From NCBI GenBank assembly GCA_016788945.1, contig JAEUSA010000165.1, positions 1 to 5,506 on the forward strand: DNA of 5,506 bases, read 5' to 3'. This DNA is from Leptospiraceae bacterium. Its GTDB lineage: Bacteria; Spirochaetota; Leptospiria; Turneriellales; Turneriellaceae. Of this stretch, positions 1 through 5,506 are shown one piece after another. Position 1 is the first letter of the stretch; each line of letters begins with the position of its first letter. The notes beneath the pieces are model-generated. The model worked only from the letters and a program-made list of their open reading frames with translations. It was not told the DNA's origin and did no database searches. Both the position numbers and the translations under genes were made by a program.

Positions 1-106
1 CGGCTTCGATTTCACCGTTCGCGTCGGTCAGCGCCCAGAAATTGCCGAAGCGCCGTGCGAGATGTGAAAAGCCCAAAACACCGAGCAGAGGTTCAGATTT
101 TATCAA
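1..106 (-). CDS. Putative ABC transporter ATP-binding protein, N-terminal fragment (3' end outside window)
   Basis: Only the first 35 codons are in the window, read from a TTG at 106-104. The segment HLARRFGNFWALTDANGEIE resembles the first strands of ABC ATPases, where an aromatic residue before Gly (the A-loop that stacks on adenine) and an AL pair come about 25 residues before the Walker A P-loop. The P-loop itself would lie outside the window, so the assignment rests on this short match. The TTG is chosen because GAAGG (112-116) sits 5 nt upstream; an alternative GTG at 118-116 overlaps the stop of the upstream GTPase gene as GTGA. The gap to that gene is only 8 nt, so it is probably the next gene of the same operon. 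A chance resemblance is possible. Confidence 0.5.
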   Translation of the reverse strand, partial: MIKSEPLLGVLGFSHLARRFGNFWALTDANGEIEA

Positions 107-114
107 TGATGCCT

Positions 115-1050
115 TCACTGTTTCACTGCCAATTCGAGGTCTCTGAGTAAGGTGCGCCGCCGTCGCTCAAACCAGTCCCCTGCCGTTGCCTGAATCTCGT
201 GACCGATTTTTTTTAGGCCATATTCGCCCCAGTAGTATCTTATTTCTTTGCGGAGAAAATAGTCCTCGCGCTCAGTTTCCGCTGCCGCATTCAGCGGCGC
301 CGCGGCAGCTATGAATTCCGCTAATTCGCTAAAGCCCGTTTTGCGCACAGAACTCGTCTGAAAAACTGATGGGGGTTCGCTCGTTGCATCGACTTTCTGT
401 AGAAAATCCAGGCTCGACTGTAACTGGTAGAGACTGCGTTTGGCAAGATCTTCAGCATCGCATTTGGTTATGACAAATGCCTGCGGAATTTCCATAATGC
501 CCGATTTCATAAACTGTATATGGTCGCCGCTGAACGGTTGCAGTGCAAGTAGCGTAATATCTGCCAGTCGGGCAATTTCGATCTCGCTTTGCCCGACGCC
601 AACAGATTCAATCAGCACGAGATCAAACAGGCGGCGCAGCAGACGGCAGACGCGAAACGTATTGCGGCCAATGCCACCCAAGTCGAGGTCAGAAGCCTGC
701 GAGCGAAAATAGGTACGCTCGTTTGCACCGAAATTCACGCGTGTGCGATCACCAAGCAGCGAACCGCCGGAGACCGGGCTCGACGGATCAACGGCCACAA
801 CCGCAATTCTCCACGTCGGCTGTTTTTGAAGCAATGCATCAACGAGGTGCTGTATCAGTGTCGATTTGCCCGCGCCGGGCGCTCCGGTAAGCCCGACAAG
901 AAGGCCTTTGCCCGCGCGTTCCGCTTCGAGCTCCGCCTCAATTTCAATGCATTTTTCTTGGTCGATTGCCCGAACGGATTCAAATAGCGAGATCAGTTTG
1001 GCGATGGCAAACTTGTCACCGTCGAGCGATGCGCGCAGCAGTTCATTCAT
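115..1050 (-). CDS. meaB: MeaB/ArgK-type P-loop GTPase, acyl-CoA mutase chaperone
   Basis: G3E-family GTPase of the MeaB/ArgK (MMAA) group, 311 aa. In known members it gates cofactor delivery to, and protects, adenosylcobalamin-dependent mutases such as methylmalonyl-CoA mutase in the cytoplasm. Visible features in order: an N-terminal helical segment (about 1-45); Walker A GAPGAGKS (56-63); the family-typical VDPSSPVSGGSLLGDRTR (88-104); FRSQASDLDLGGIGRNT (115-131); the G3-like LIESVGVGQSE (146-156); GIMEIP before the G4 motif TKCD (195-198, where most relatives have NKAD); and a G5-like TSSVRKTGF (232-240). The ATG lies within the end of the upstream transporter gene (8-nt overlap), with AGGCGG (1057-1062) 6 nt upstream and GGAGG (1064-1068) further away. 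The length is slightly below the usual 320-340 aa, with a short C-terminal dimerisation tail. No mutase gene is visible in this window, so the client enzyme is unknown. Confidence 0.93.
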   Translation of the reverse strand: MNELLRASLDGDKFAIAKLISLFESVRAIDQEKCIEIEAELEAERAGKGLLVGLTGAPGAGKSTLIQHLVDALLQKQPTWRIAVVAVDPSSPVSGGSLLGDRTRVNFGANERTYFRSQASDLDLGGIGRNTFRVCRLLRRLFDLVLIESVGVGQSEIEIARLADITLLALQPFSGDHIQFMKSGIMEIPQAFVITKCDAEDLAKRSLYQLQSSLDFLQKVDATSEPPSVFQTSSVRKTGFSELAEFIAAAAPLNAAAETEREDYFLRKEIRYYWGEYGLKKIGHEIQATAGDWFERRRRTLLRDLELAVKQ

Positions 1051-1975
1051 GCGACACCGCCTGCCTCCGGCGAATCGTCAGCATCGCAATACCTGCCAGA
1101 ACACAGGCAGTACCGATTGCCTGCGCCGGGGTAAAGTCATCGCCGAGCACAACAAACGCGAGATAGATCGTCATCACCGGTCCAAGCGTACTCAGAATCG
1201 CCGCACGGTTTGAACCGATCATGGCGATGCCTTGCGCAACGAAAAGGGAAGGTAGCACAGTACAAAAAATTGCCATCGCCAGCGTATAGAAATAAACAGG
1301 TGTCGGAAATCCCCACAATTTTTCACGTGTTATTGTTCCATGCAGAATGATTGCAAGCGCAGAGATAATAATCGCAAAACTGGTAAACACAAGCGGCGAA
1401 TAGTGTCGCGCGAGTTTTTCCGTCGCGACAAGGTAGACTGCATACGTGACCGCGGCAAAAATAATGTAAACGGCGCCGATATTCGCATTCAGGCCTGACA
1501 GCGCAGTTTCATTGTGGTAAGCGATACCAATACCGATGTAAGTAATCAGCAAGGCCGCCACCTCACGTTTGCCGGCGCGCGTCTTCAGCCAAAACAGTGA
1601 AATGAGCAAAACGAGTGTGGGATAAATAAAAAGCAATAGCCGTTCAAAACTTGCGGATACATACTCGAGGCCGACAAAATCGAACCAACTCGCCAGATAA
1701 TAACCGAACAGACCTACAATGGATATCGATATCCAGTCTTTGCGGAAACCTTTTCTGGTAGTCTCATCCTGTTTGCGATAATACCACCAGAAAATTGCCA
1801 TATACATCGGTAATGCCATCATCATGCGCAAGGTCAATGTGGCAAACCCGGAAATGCCGTAACGGTAGCAAAGTTTGGCGAGAATCGCTTTAGCCGAAAA
1901 GCCCGCAGCGCCGAGCACGGTAAAGAGAATGCCGGCTATGAATCTTTTATCGTTACCGGCTTTTTCAGGCGCCAA
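1043..1975 (-). CDS. EamA/DMT-family inner-membrane transporter (10 TM)
   Basis: A 310-aa hydrophobic protein with two EamA repeats of about five helices each; predicted segments fall roughly at 12-34, 44-65, 82-100, 111-131, 138-154, 166-184, 195-213, 224-246, 258-279 and 284-302. The ends of both repeats show family-like text: YPTLVLLISLFWLK in the first, and GSNRAAILSTLGP followed by VVLGDDFTPAQAIG in the second (GDD where many relatives have GE). Members export or import small metabolites such as amino acids or nucleotide derivatives; the substrate cannot be read from sequence. The start is TTG at 1975-1973, supported by AAGGA (1984-1988) 8 nt upstream; the next in-frame ATG would remove the first helix. 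The start overlaps the last 11 nt of the upstream phosphatase gene, and the stop overlaps the first 8 nt of meaB, implying coupled translation. Confidence 0.88.
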   Translation of the reverse strand: MAPEKAGNDKRFIAGILFTVLGAAGFSAKAILAKLCYRYGISGFATLTLRMMMALPMYMAIFWWYYRKQDETTRKGFRKDWISISIVGLFGYYLASWFDFVGLEYVSASFERLLLFIYPTLVLLISLFWLKTRAGKREVAALLITYIGIGIAYHNETALSGLNANIGAVYIIFAAVTYAVYLVATEKLARHYSPLVFTSFAIIISALAIILHGTITREKLWGFPTPVYFYTLAMAIFCTVLPSLFVAQGIAMIGSNRAAILSTLGPVMTIYLAFVVLGDDFTPAQAIGTACVLAGIAMLTIRRRQAVSHE

Positions 1976-3644
1976 GGCCCAGATCCTTGCGCGTCAGCAC
2001 ATGCCTGAAGAATTTTTTTCCATTGTTCTCGAAAGCGGCAATTTTATCAACGATCGCTGCCTCGCTGATGTTATGCTTCTGCATGAGTGCCTTGTTAAGA
2101 GAGATTTGGCCCACAGTCATAAAACGCACGAGAGATTCATTGGCGGCGACTTCTTTTGGTAACAGCGTATCGATCGCATCGATAACTTCTTCGACCGTCA
2201 GCCGTGCACCACCGCTGATCTCTGAAGAAGGAGCGCATCCATGATCGGCGGTTAACACAAAAGCAAAATTGTCGCCGTAGTGCTTTTTCAGAAATTCCAA
2301 CATCTTTGCTATCTGCCTGTCAATTTCGCCGAGGGTTTCACCAGCCTCGAGCGAGTGATAACCAAAGTGGTGTCCCACGGCATCGGCCGATTTAAACGAA
2401 ATGTAGATCAGATCGGTAAATTCATCTTTGTCTTTTTTCTTCGCGAGAATTTCCTGTTCGATGACCGCGCGCATCAGTTCGCCTTCAAGCTGCGTTTCTG
2501 CAGGCGTCGACATCATCACGCCCCAGTTCTCGAGTGCCAGTTTGGTGTCTTTGATTTGATAACCTTCAAAACCCTGTGGGTAATGTTTGTTATAATGCAA
2601 TAGCACGTCTGACGCGGCGACGACGCGAGGTAACGAATAGTAGCGAGTATCGGTCAGCCATTTCGACTTGGTGGCATCAAGCCAGTAAACATAGTTGTTT
2701 TTTCCCCCCGAAAGACCATGCCCCGCCATGCCAATCGAAGCGCGCAGCGCATACGATTGCGAGGCAATGACACTTTTACCGCCATGAACTCTGTTTAGCA
2801 CATCACCTAATGTTTCAGCTTTTAACTCGTCTGGCGTAACTTTGCTTTCATCTTTGGTTGCGTAGATCTCGGATTTTTCAAGTTTTGCCTTACCAGCGGC
2901 TTTTTGCATTGAAAAGAATGTATTGCCAATGACATTACTTTTAATCGGGTAGGCTCCCGTACCGATTGCCATGTGTCCGACCGCGGTGTGCGCATCAAGA
3001 TGACCGACATGCGCCTGCGTCATGTTAGCAGAGTTTTTCATCAGCGTGTGGATTACCGGTGCGGAAGAAGCGTGGTGCCGCAATAAGCCCATGCCACCTT
3101 GATCGATAACCGCAACAACCACGATTGAAGGCTTTTCTTTGATTCCAGCGACAACGCGTAGTGCCTCGGCATCAGAACCCGACGGCGAAGGGACGCCGAG
3201 AATTTTCGCGAGTGTCGGTGCTATATGCTGCTGGTGCACAATTTCATTGTATTGTCCCGGTTTGAACCATTTACCGTGAAAAATAATCGGAATCGACGTA
3301 TCATAATCATATGCCGTGGAATGCGAAATACGACCGACCTTCATCGTCACGGTGTTGCCATTTTCTTTGTAGTCTAATTGTGCATTGCGACGCAGATCGT
3401 CGAGTGAACGCCCGTAGGTTTTCAGCGCCGCCTCCAGCTGCGCTCGATCGTAACGCGCGATGGCACTTTTTTTGAGCCAGCTGGATTCCAGTACCGCGAA
3501 GCGCTCAGGAACGAGGTAGAGATCAATGTCAGATCGCACGGACCGTTTGTAGCGTTCAATCCAATCAGGGTCGGCCTGCCGGCACCCTGCCGCAACAAAG
3601 ACGGTCATTGCCGCAAGTAAAAATGACAAAACAACTGAACGCAT
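1965..3644 (-). CDS. Lipoprotein phosphatase/phosphodiesterase, alkaline phosphatase superfamily (PafA-like), circularly permuted
   Basis: A 559-aa predicted metal-dependent phosphohydrolase. The chosen ATG (3644-3642) has GAGGTGG (3651-3657) 6 nt upstream and yields a textbook lipoprotein signal: MRS, a hydrophobic core, then VAAGC with lipidated Cys21 (Arg at +2, no Asp retention signal). Longer starts at 3650, 3659 and 3683 would bury that signal. Catalytic block (about 170-559): metal Asp181 in AVIDQGG, nucleophile Thr220 in DAHTAVGH, Asn241 in VIGNTF, Asp421/His425 in SADAVGHH, Asp467/His468 in LTADHG. The last metal ligand is His108 in ISHSTAYDYD, within an N-terminal block (about 37-165) that also holds SIPIIFHGKWFKPG and IAPTLAKILGVPSPSG. 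In canonical PafA-type enzymes this block is C-terminal, so the domain order is permuted. The Lys of the PafA KxR pair is Ala299; Arg301 is kept. An insertion of about 55 residues separates SDIDLYLVPERF from His108. The product probably acts in the periplasm or outer membrane on phosphate esters; phosphodiester specificity is possible. Confidence 0.88.
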   Translation of the reverse strand: MRSVVLSFLLAAMTVFVAAGCRQADPDWIERYKRSVRSDIDLYLVPERFAVLESSWLKKSAIARYDRAQLEAALKTYGRSLDDLRRNAQLDYKENGNTVTMKVGRISHSTAYDYDTSIPIIFHGKWFKPGQYNEIVHQQHIAPTLAKILGVPSPSGSDAEALRVVAGIKEKPSIVVVAVIDQGGMGLLRHHASSAPVIHTLMKNSANMTQAHVGHLDAHTAVGHMAIGTGAYPIKSNVIGNTFFSMQKAAGKAKLEKSEIYATKDESKVTPDELKAETLGDVLNRVHGGKSVIASQSYALRASIGMAGHGLSGGKNNYVYWLDATKSKWLTDTRYYSLPRVVAASDVLLHYNKHYPQGFEGYQIKDTKLALENWGVMMSTPAETQLEGELMRAVIEQEILAKKKDKDEFTDLIYISFKSADAVGHHFGYHSLEAGETLGEIDRQIAKMLEFLKKHYGDNFAFVLTADHGCAPSSEISGGARLTVEEVIDAIDTLLPKEVAANESLVRFMTVGQISLNKALMQKHNISEAAIVDKIAAFENNGKKFFRHVLTRKDLGLGA

Positions 3645-3650
3645 ATCCAT

Positions 3651-3657
3651 CCACCTC
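3651..3657 (-). promoter_or_regulatory. Shine-Dalgarno GAGGTGG deciding the phosphatase start
   Basis: GAGGTGG on the minus strand lies 6 nt before the ATG at 3644. It also overlaps the stop region of the upstream hydrolase gene (TGA at 3658-3656). The in-frame ATG at 3650 abuts this site with no spacer and the ATG at 3659 lies upstream of it, so neither is a good start. The choice gives an 11-nt intergenic gap instead of an overlap and a clean lipoprotein signal peptide. Confidence 0.75.
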
Positions 3658-4504
3658 ATTTTTTCTTGCGCTGACGCAAACATTTTTCGACAAACTTGCG
3701 TATTTCGAGTGCAAGATCACTGGCCCCAGAAATCTGAACATTGTGGCCCGCATCGGCGATTACTTCGGCGCTGCCGCCCGAAAAATGTGGGAGAATTTTT
3801 TTCGCCCAAGAGGCGGAGGTCAATGAATCGCGGTCACCGTAGCCAAGCAAAATCGGCGTGTTTATGGGCTCGGTCGGCCAATCGACTCGACTTTGGATAA
3901 AAGTTTGCATATAGGCGCGCGAAGCCGCCGGACTCAGAATACGATTTTTAATTTTCGCATACGCCATTCTACCGGGCACTAGATGCGCAGGCATATCACC
4001 GTAGAGCAGAAGACGATCGCCATAGGGAAACTGTGCAAACACTGCTTGAAGTCGGTAATAGATGCCCTCTAAGAATCGCGGTACAGCCAACACGCTGCGC
4101 AGGCGTGGCTTGTACGGTTCGTAATCGTCAACGGCGGCGAACGCCAGAACTCCCGCCAGCGCGTCGGGTATGCGCGCCACCACGGATAACGCCGCGAACG
4201 CACCATAGGAATGTCCCGCAAGAAAGATTTTTCGCAAGCGGTATTTGCGGCGCGTGTGTTCGATGAAAGCGATCAACAGATCGATGTTGGATTGTTTATT
4301 GAAATCGGCGGGGATTTCGGGATTCAGGCCATGCCCGGGCAAATCAGGAATGAATAACCGGTAGCGCGCCGATAGATCACGCGCGAGTGTACTCCACGCC
4401 TGATCACCGCTCTGATACCAGCCGTGCACCAGAATGAATGCGACATTGCCTTTGCCCTGATCGCGGTAATAGAGTTCAGTTTCGTTGTGAGTAAAGTATG
4501 GCAT
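3656..4504 (-). CDS. Alpha/beta-hydrolase fold protein
   Basis: A 282-aa cytoplasmic serine hydrolase of the alpha/beta fold with no signal peptide. The N-terminus MPYFTHNETELYYRDQGKG is typical for the family. The oxyanion-hole motif HGW is at 27-29; PDLPGHG at 53-59; the nucleophile elbow GHSYG at 97-101 with Ser99; the acid loop GYGDRD at 221-226 (Asp226 likely, Asp224 possible); and the catalytic His254 in DAGHNV. The triad is complete. Residues about 125-205 form the cap and would set specificity, which cannot be read here; an esterase, lactonase or C-C hydrolase is possible. The C-terminus is basic (RQRKKK). An in-frame stop just upstream rules out a longer form. No Shine-Dalgarno sequence is evident before the ATG, unlike the genes below it. 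It is the first protein gene after tRNA-Ser and is followed 11 nt later by the lipoprotein phosphatase gene. Confidence 0.88.
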   Translation of the reverse strand: MPYFTHNETELYYRDQGKGNVAFILVHGWYQSGDQAWSTLARDLSARYRLFIPDLPGHGLNPEIPADFNKQSNIDLLIAFIEHTRRKYRLRKIFLAGHSYGAFAALSVVARIPDALAGVLAFAAVDDYEPYKPRLRSVLAVPRFLEGIYYRLQAVFAQFPYGDRLLLYGDMPAHLVPGRMAYAKIKNRILSPAASRAYMQTFIQSRVDWPTEPINTPILLGYGDRDSLTSASWAKKILPHFSGGSAEVIADAGHNVQISGASDLALEIRKFVEKCLRQRKKK

Positions 4505-4562
4505 GCGGTGGCTTGCGGAGCGTGCTCAGAAAGGCATCGTGTAAAGCACACTCCTCGGACAT
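4476..4562 (-). CDS. Candidate short leader ORF (28 codons), speculative
   Basis: An ATG at 4562-4560, 9 nt after the tRNA-Ser 3' end, is preceded by AAGGATAGG (AAGGA at 4567-4571, 4-nt spacing). It opens 28 codons, MSEECALHDAFLSTL and so on, ending at a TGA at 4478-4476. The ORF runs past the start codon of the alpha/beta hydrolase in another frame by about 26 nt. Because the hydrolase lacks its own recognisable ribosome binding site, translation of this ORF could open or feed its start. The peptide resembles nothing I know and is short enough to arise by chance. Confidence 0.2.
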   Translation of the reverse strand: MSEECALHDAFLSTLRKPPHAILYSQRN

Positions 4563-4571
4563 CCTATCCTT

Positions 4572-4656
<85 letters not shown>

Positions 4657-4677
4657 AGTGCTTGCGCGATGTGCCGG

Positions 4678-4706
4678 ATATTAACCCCGGACTCCGCAAA
4701 AGTCTA
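4678..4706 (-). promoter_or_regulatory. Possible sigma70-type promoter for tRNA-Ser
   Basis: On the minus strand TAGACT (4706-4701; 4 of 6 to TTGACA) and TAATAT (4683-4678; 4 of 6 to TATAAT) are separated by exactly 17 nt. A G+C-rich stretch follows the -10, as is common in stable-RNA promoters, and a start 6-8 nt downstream would leave a 5' leader of about 14-16 nt before the tRNA. Both hexamers are imperfect, so this is a suggestion from spacing and position. Confidence 0.4.
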
Positions 4707-4721
4707 AATTCAGACACGCCG

Positions 4722-5506
4722 TCAATTCGGGTAGATTTTCTCTACACGTGCCACGCCGGTATCGATGTGGCCGAGTCCGATAAAGCGACCGCTCTCATGT
4801 AAGCGATAAATTCCTTGGGGTACAGTTGCGACGCGAATGCGTTGCCCTTTGCAGAACCGGCGGGCTTCCTCAGCTGTGAGCTCAAACTTCGGCAAAAAAT
4901 CGAGCGCTTTATCGTCGGTGAGCTGCTGCATCAGGATTCCAGGAGAATCTGCGAACGCGGGCGCCTCGTTCGGCAGTCTGAAATTCCCAATTGCTGTGCG
5001 CCTGAGTCTCGTTAAGTGGCCGCAGGTGCCTAAAGCGGCCGCTATATCGCGCGCAAGGGAGCGAACATATGTGCCCGCGGAAACAGTGCAGCGCACAATT
5101 AAAAACCTGGCGCTGCGCGTAATAACCTCTAATTCGAATACTTCAACATCCCTCGGTGGTAATTCGGCGGATTGACCGGTGCGCGCAAGGGTATGGGCAC
5201 GTTTGCCATCCACCCGAATATTGGAAAACAAGGGGGGAATCTGCGAGATTTTTCCCGTAAACTGCTCTCTGAGCTGCAGAAGCTGCTCGCTCGTTATGTC
5301 AGGTACCGGCATTTCCTTAACTAGGGAACCGGTGTAATCGAGCGTATCTGTCGCTTTTCCTAGGCAGATTTCGGCAGTATAGCCTTTTTGCAGTGCAAGA
5401 AAATATTCTAAAAAGCGGGTGGAAGTGCCGGTGGCGGCAATCAGTAGGCCTGAAGCAAAAGGGTCGAGGATACCCTCGACCCCGAAACCCCTTCCCTTGA
5501 CTTGTA
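4722..5506 (-). CDS. truB: tRNA pseudouridine(55) synthase TruB, N-terminus cut off by window edge
   Basis: The reading frame stays open to the window edge, giving the last 260 residues; about 34 N-terminal residues are missing if compared with E. coli TruB. The enzyme isomerises U55 in the T loop of tRNAs. In fragment numbering, catalytic Asp14 lies in EGILDPFASGLL (5465-5463); KGYTAEI carries the stacking Tyr42; DTLDYTG carries Asp56 (E. coli Asp90 equivalent). QIPPLFSNIRVDGKRAHTLARTG is the usual substrate-binding block, and AGTYVRSLARDIAAALG holds Arg148, the partner of that Asp. HLTRLRRTAIGNF follows, then a short C-terminal PUA-like region ending IYPN. A start at the internal ATG 5312 would drop the catalytic Asp, so the gene must begin beyond 5506. 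The conserved GHTGTLDP motif reads GVEGILDP here. Confidence 0.95.
   Translation of the reverse strand, partial: QVKGRGFGVEGILDPFASGLLIAATGTSTRFLEYFLALQKGYTAEICLGKATDTLDYTGSLVKEMPVPDITSEQLLQLREQFTGKISQIPPLFSNIRVDGKRAHTLARTGQSAELPPRDVEVFELEVITRSARFLIVRCTVSAGTYVRSLARDIAAALGTCGHLTRLRRTAIGNFRLPNEAPAFADSPGILMQQLTDDKALDFLPKFELTAEEARRFCKGQRIRVATVPQGIYRLHESGRFIGLGHIDTGVARVEKIYPN

Noticed and set aside
440..1213. Several plus-strand open frames of 66-132 codons opposite meaB and the transporter gene
   Set aside because: They are antisense to genes with clear family motifs, have low-complexity composition rich in Arg, Ser and Pro, and show no recognisable domain.
2697..2709. Slippery-looking GGGGGGAAAAAAC on the minus strand inside the phosphatase gene, with an in-phase A AAA AAC heptamer
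   Set aside because: A -1 shift would meet a TGA within about seven codons, and the encoded SGGKNN lies in a normal part of the enzyme, so programmed frameshifting has no supporting product. Homopolymer slippage remains possible but is not shown.
3645..3683. Longer N-terminus for the phosphatase starting at 3683, overlapping the hydrolase gene by 28 nt
   Set aside because: It would place 13 extra mostly polar residues before the lipoprotein signal peptide and ignores the well-placed GAGGTGG site; the ATG at 3644 is better on both counts.
4698..4715. Possible truB terminator: GTCT-GAATTT-AGAC hairpin followed by TTTT on the minus strand
   Set aside because: The stem is only 4 bp with an A+T-rich loop and overlaps the proposed -35 of the tRNA promoter; too weak to call.

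Overview
All six protein-coding genes and the tRNA lie on the minus strand. In transcription order (right to left) they are: truB (5' end cut off by the window edge), tRNA-Ser(GGA), an alpha/beta hydrolase, a lipoprotein of the PafA/type I phosphodiesterase branch of the alkaline phosphatase superfamily, a 10-TM EamA/DMT transporter, a MeaB/ArgK-type GTPase, and the first 35 codons of what looks like an ABC transporter ATPase. From the hydrolase to the ABC fragment the genes are packed with gaps of 8-11 nt or overlaps of 8-11 nt, which suggests one operon with translational coupling. It may be read from the tRNA-Ser promoter, because no terminator is visible after the tRNA.

The genome is bacterial, of intermediate G+C, with Shine-Dalgarno-led genes, some TTG starts, a tRNA without encoded CCA, and a lipobox protein. 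This fits a Gram-negative bacterium. A spirochaete of the Leptospirales (Turneriella-like) is my guess from the general feel of the proteins; nothing in the window proves it. The genes share no obvious pathway. MeaB would chaperone a B12-dependent acyl-CoA mutase, but no mutase gene is in the window.

The most notable item is the phosphatase. Its N-terminal third, directly after the lipoprotein signal, carries the block that ends a canonical PafA-type enzyme: the SDI-x-LYLVP segment, the zinc-ligand His before a YDYDTSIPIIFHG block, and the IAPTLAKILGVPSPSG block. The part that normally begins the enzyme (metal Asp, catalytic Thr, DxxxH and DH metal sites) follows it, and the protein stops where the missing block would start. 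All expected metal ligands and the nucleophile are present, but in circularly permuted order. It also lacks the active-site Lys of the PafA KxR pair. I know of no description of such a permuted family member.

Secondary points are an altered GHTGTLDP motif in TruB, a TKxD form of the MeaB G4 motif, and a short candidate leader ORF between the tRNA and the hydrolase, which has no recognisable ribosome binding site of its own. Nothing mobile, no CRISPR array and no long intergenic gap was seen; the largest spaces without a gene are about 65 nt on each side of the tRNA.
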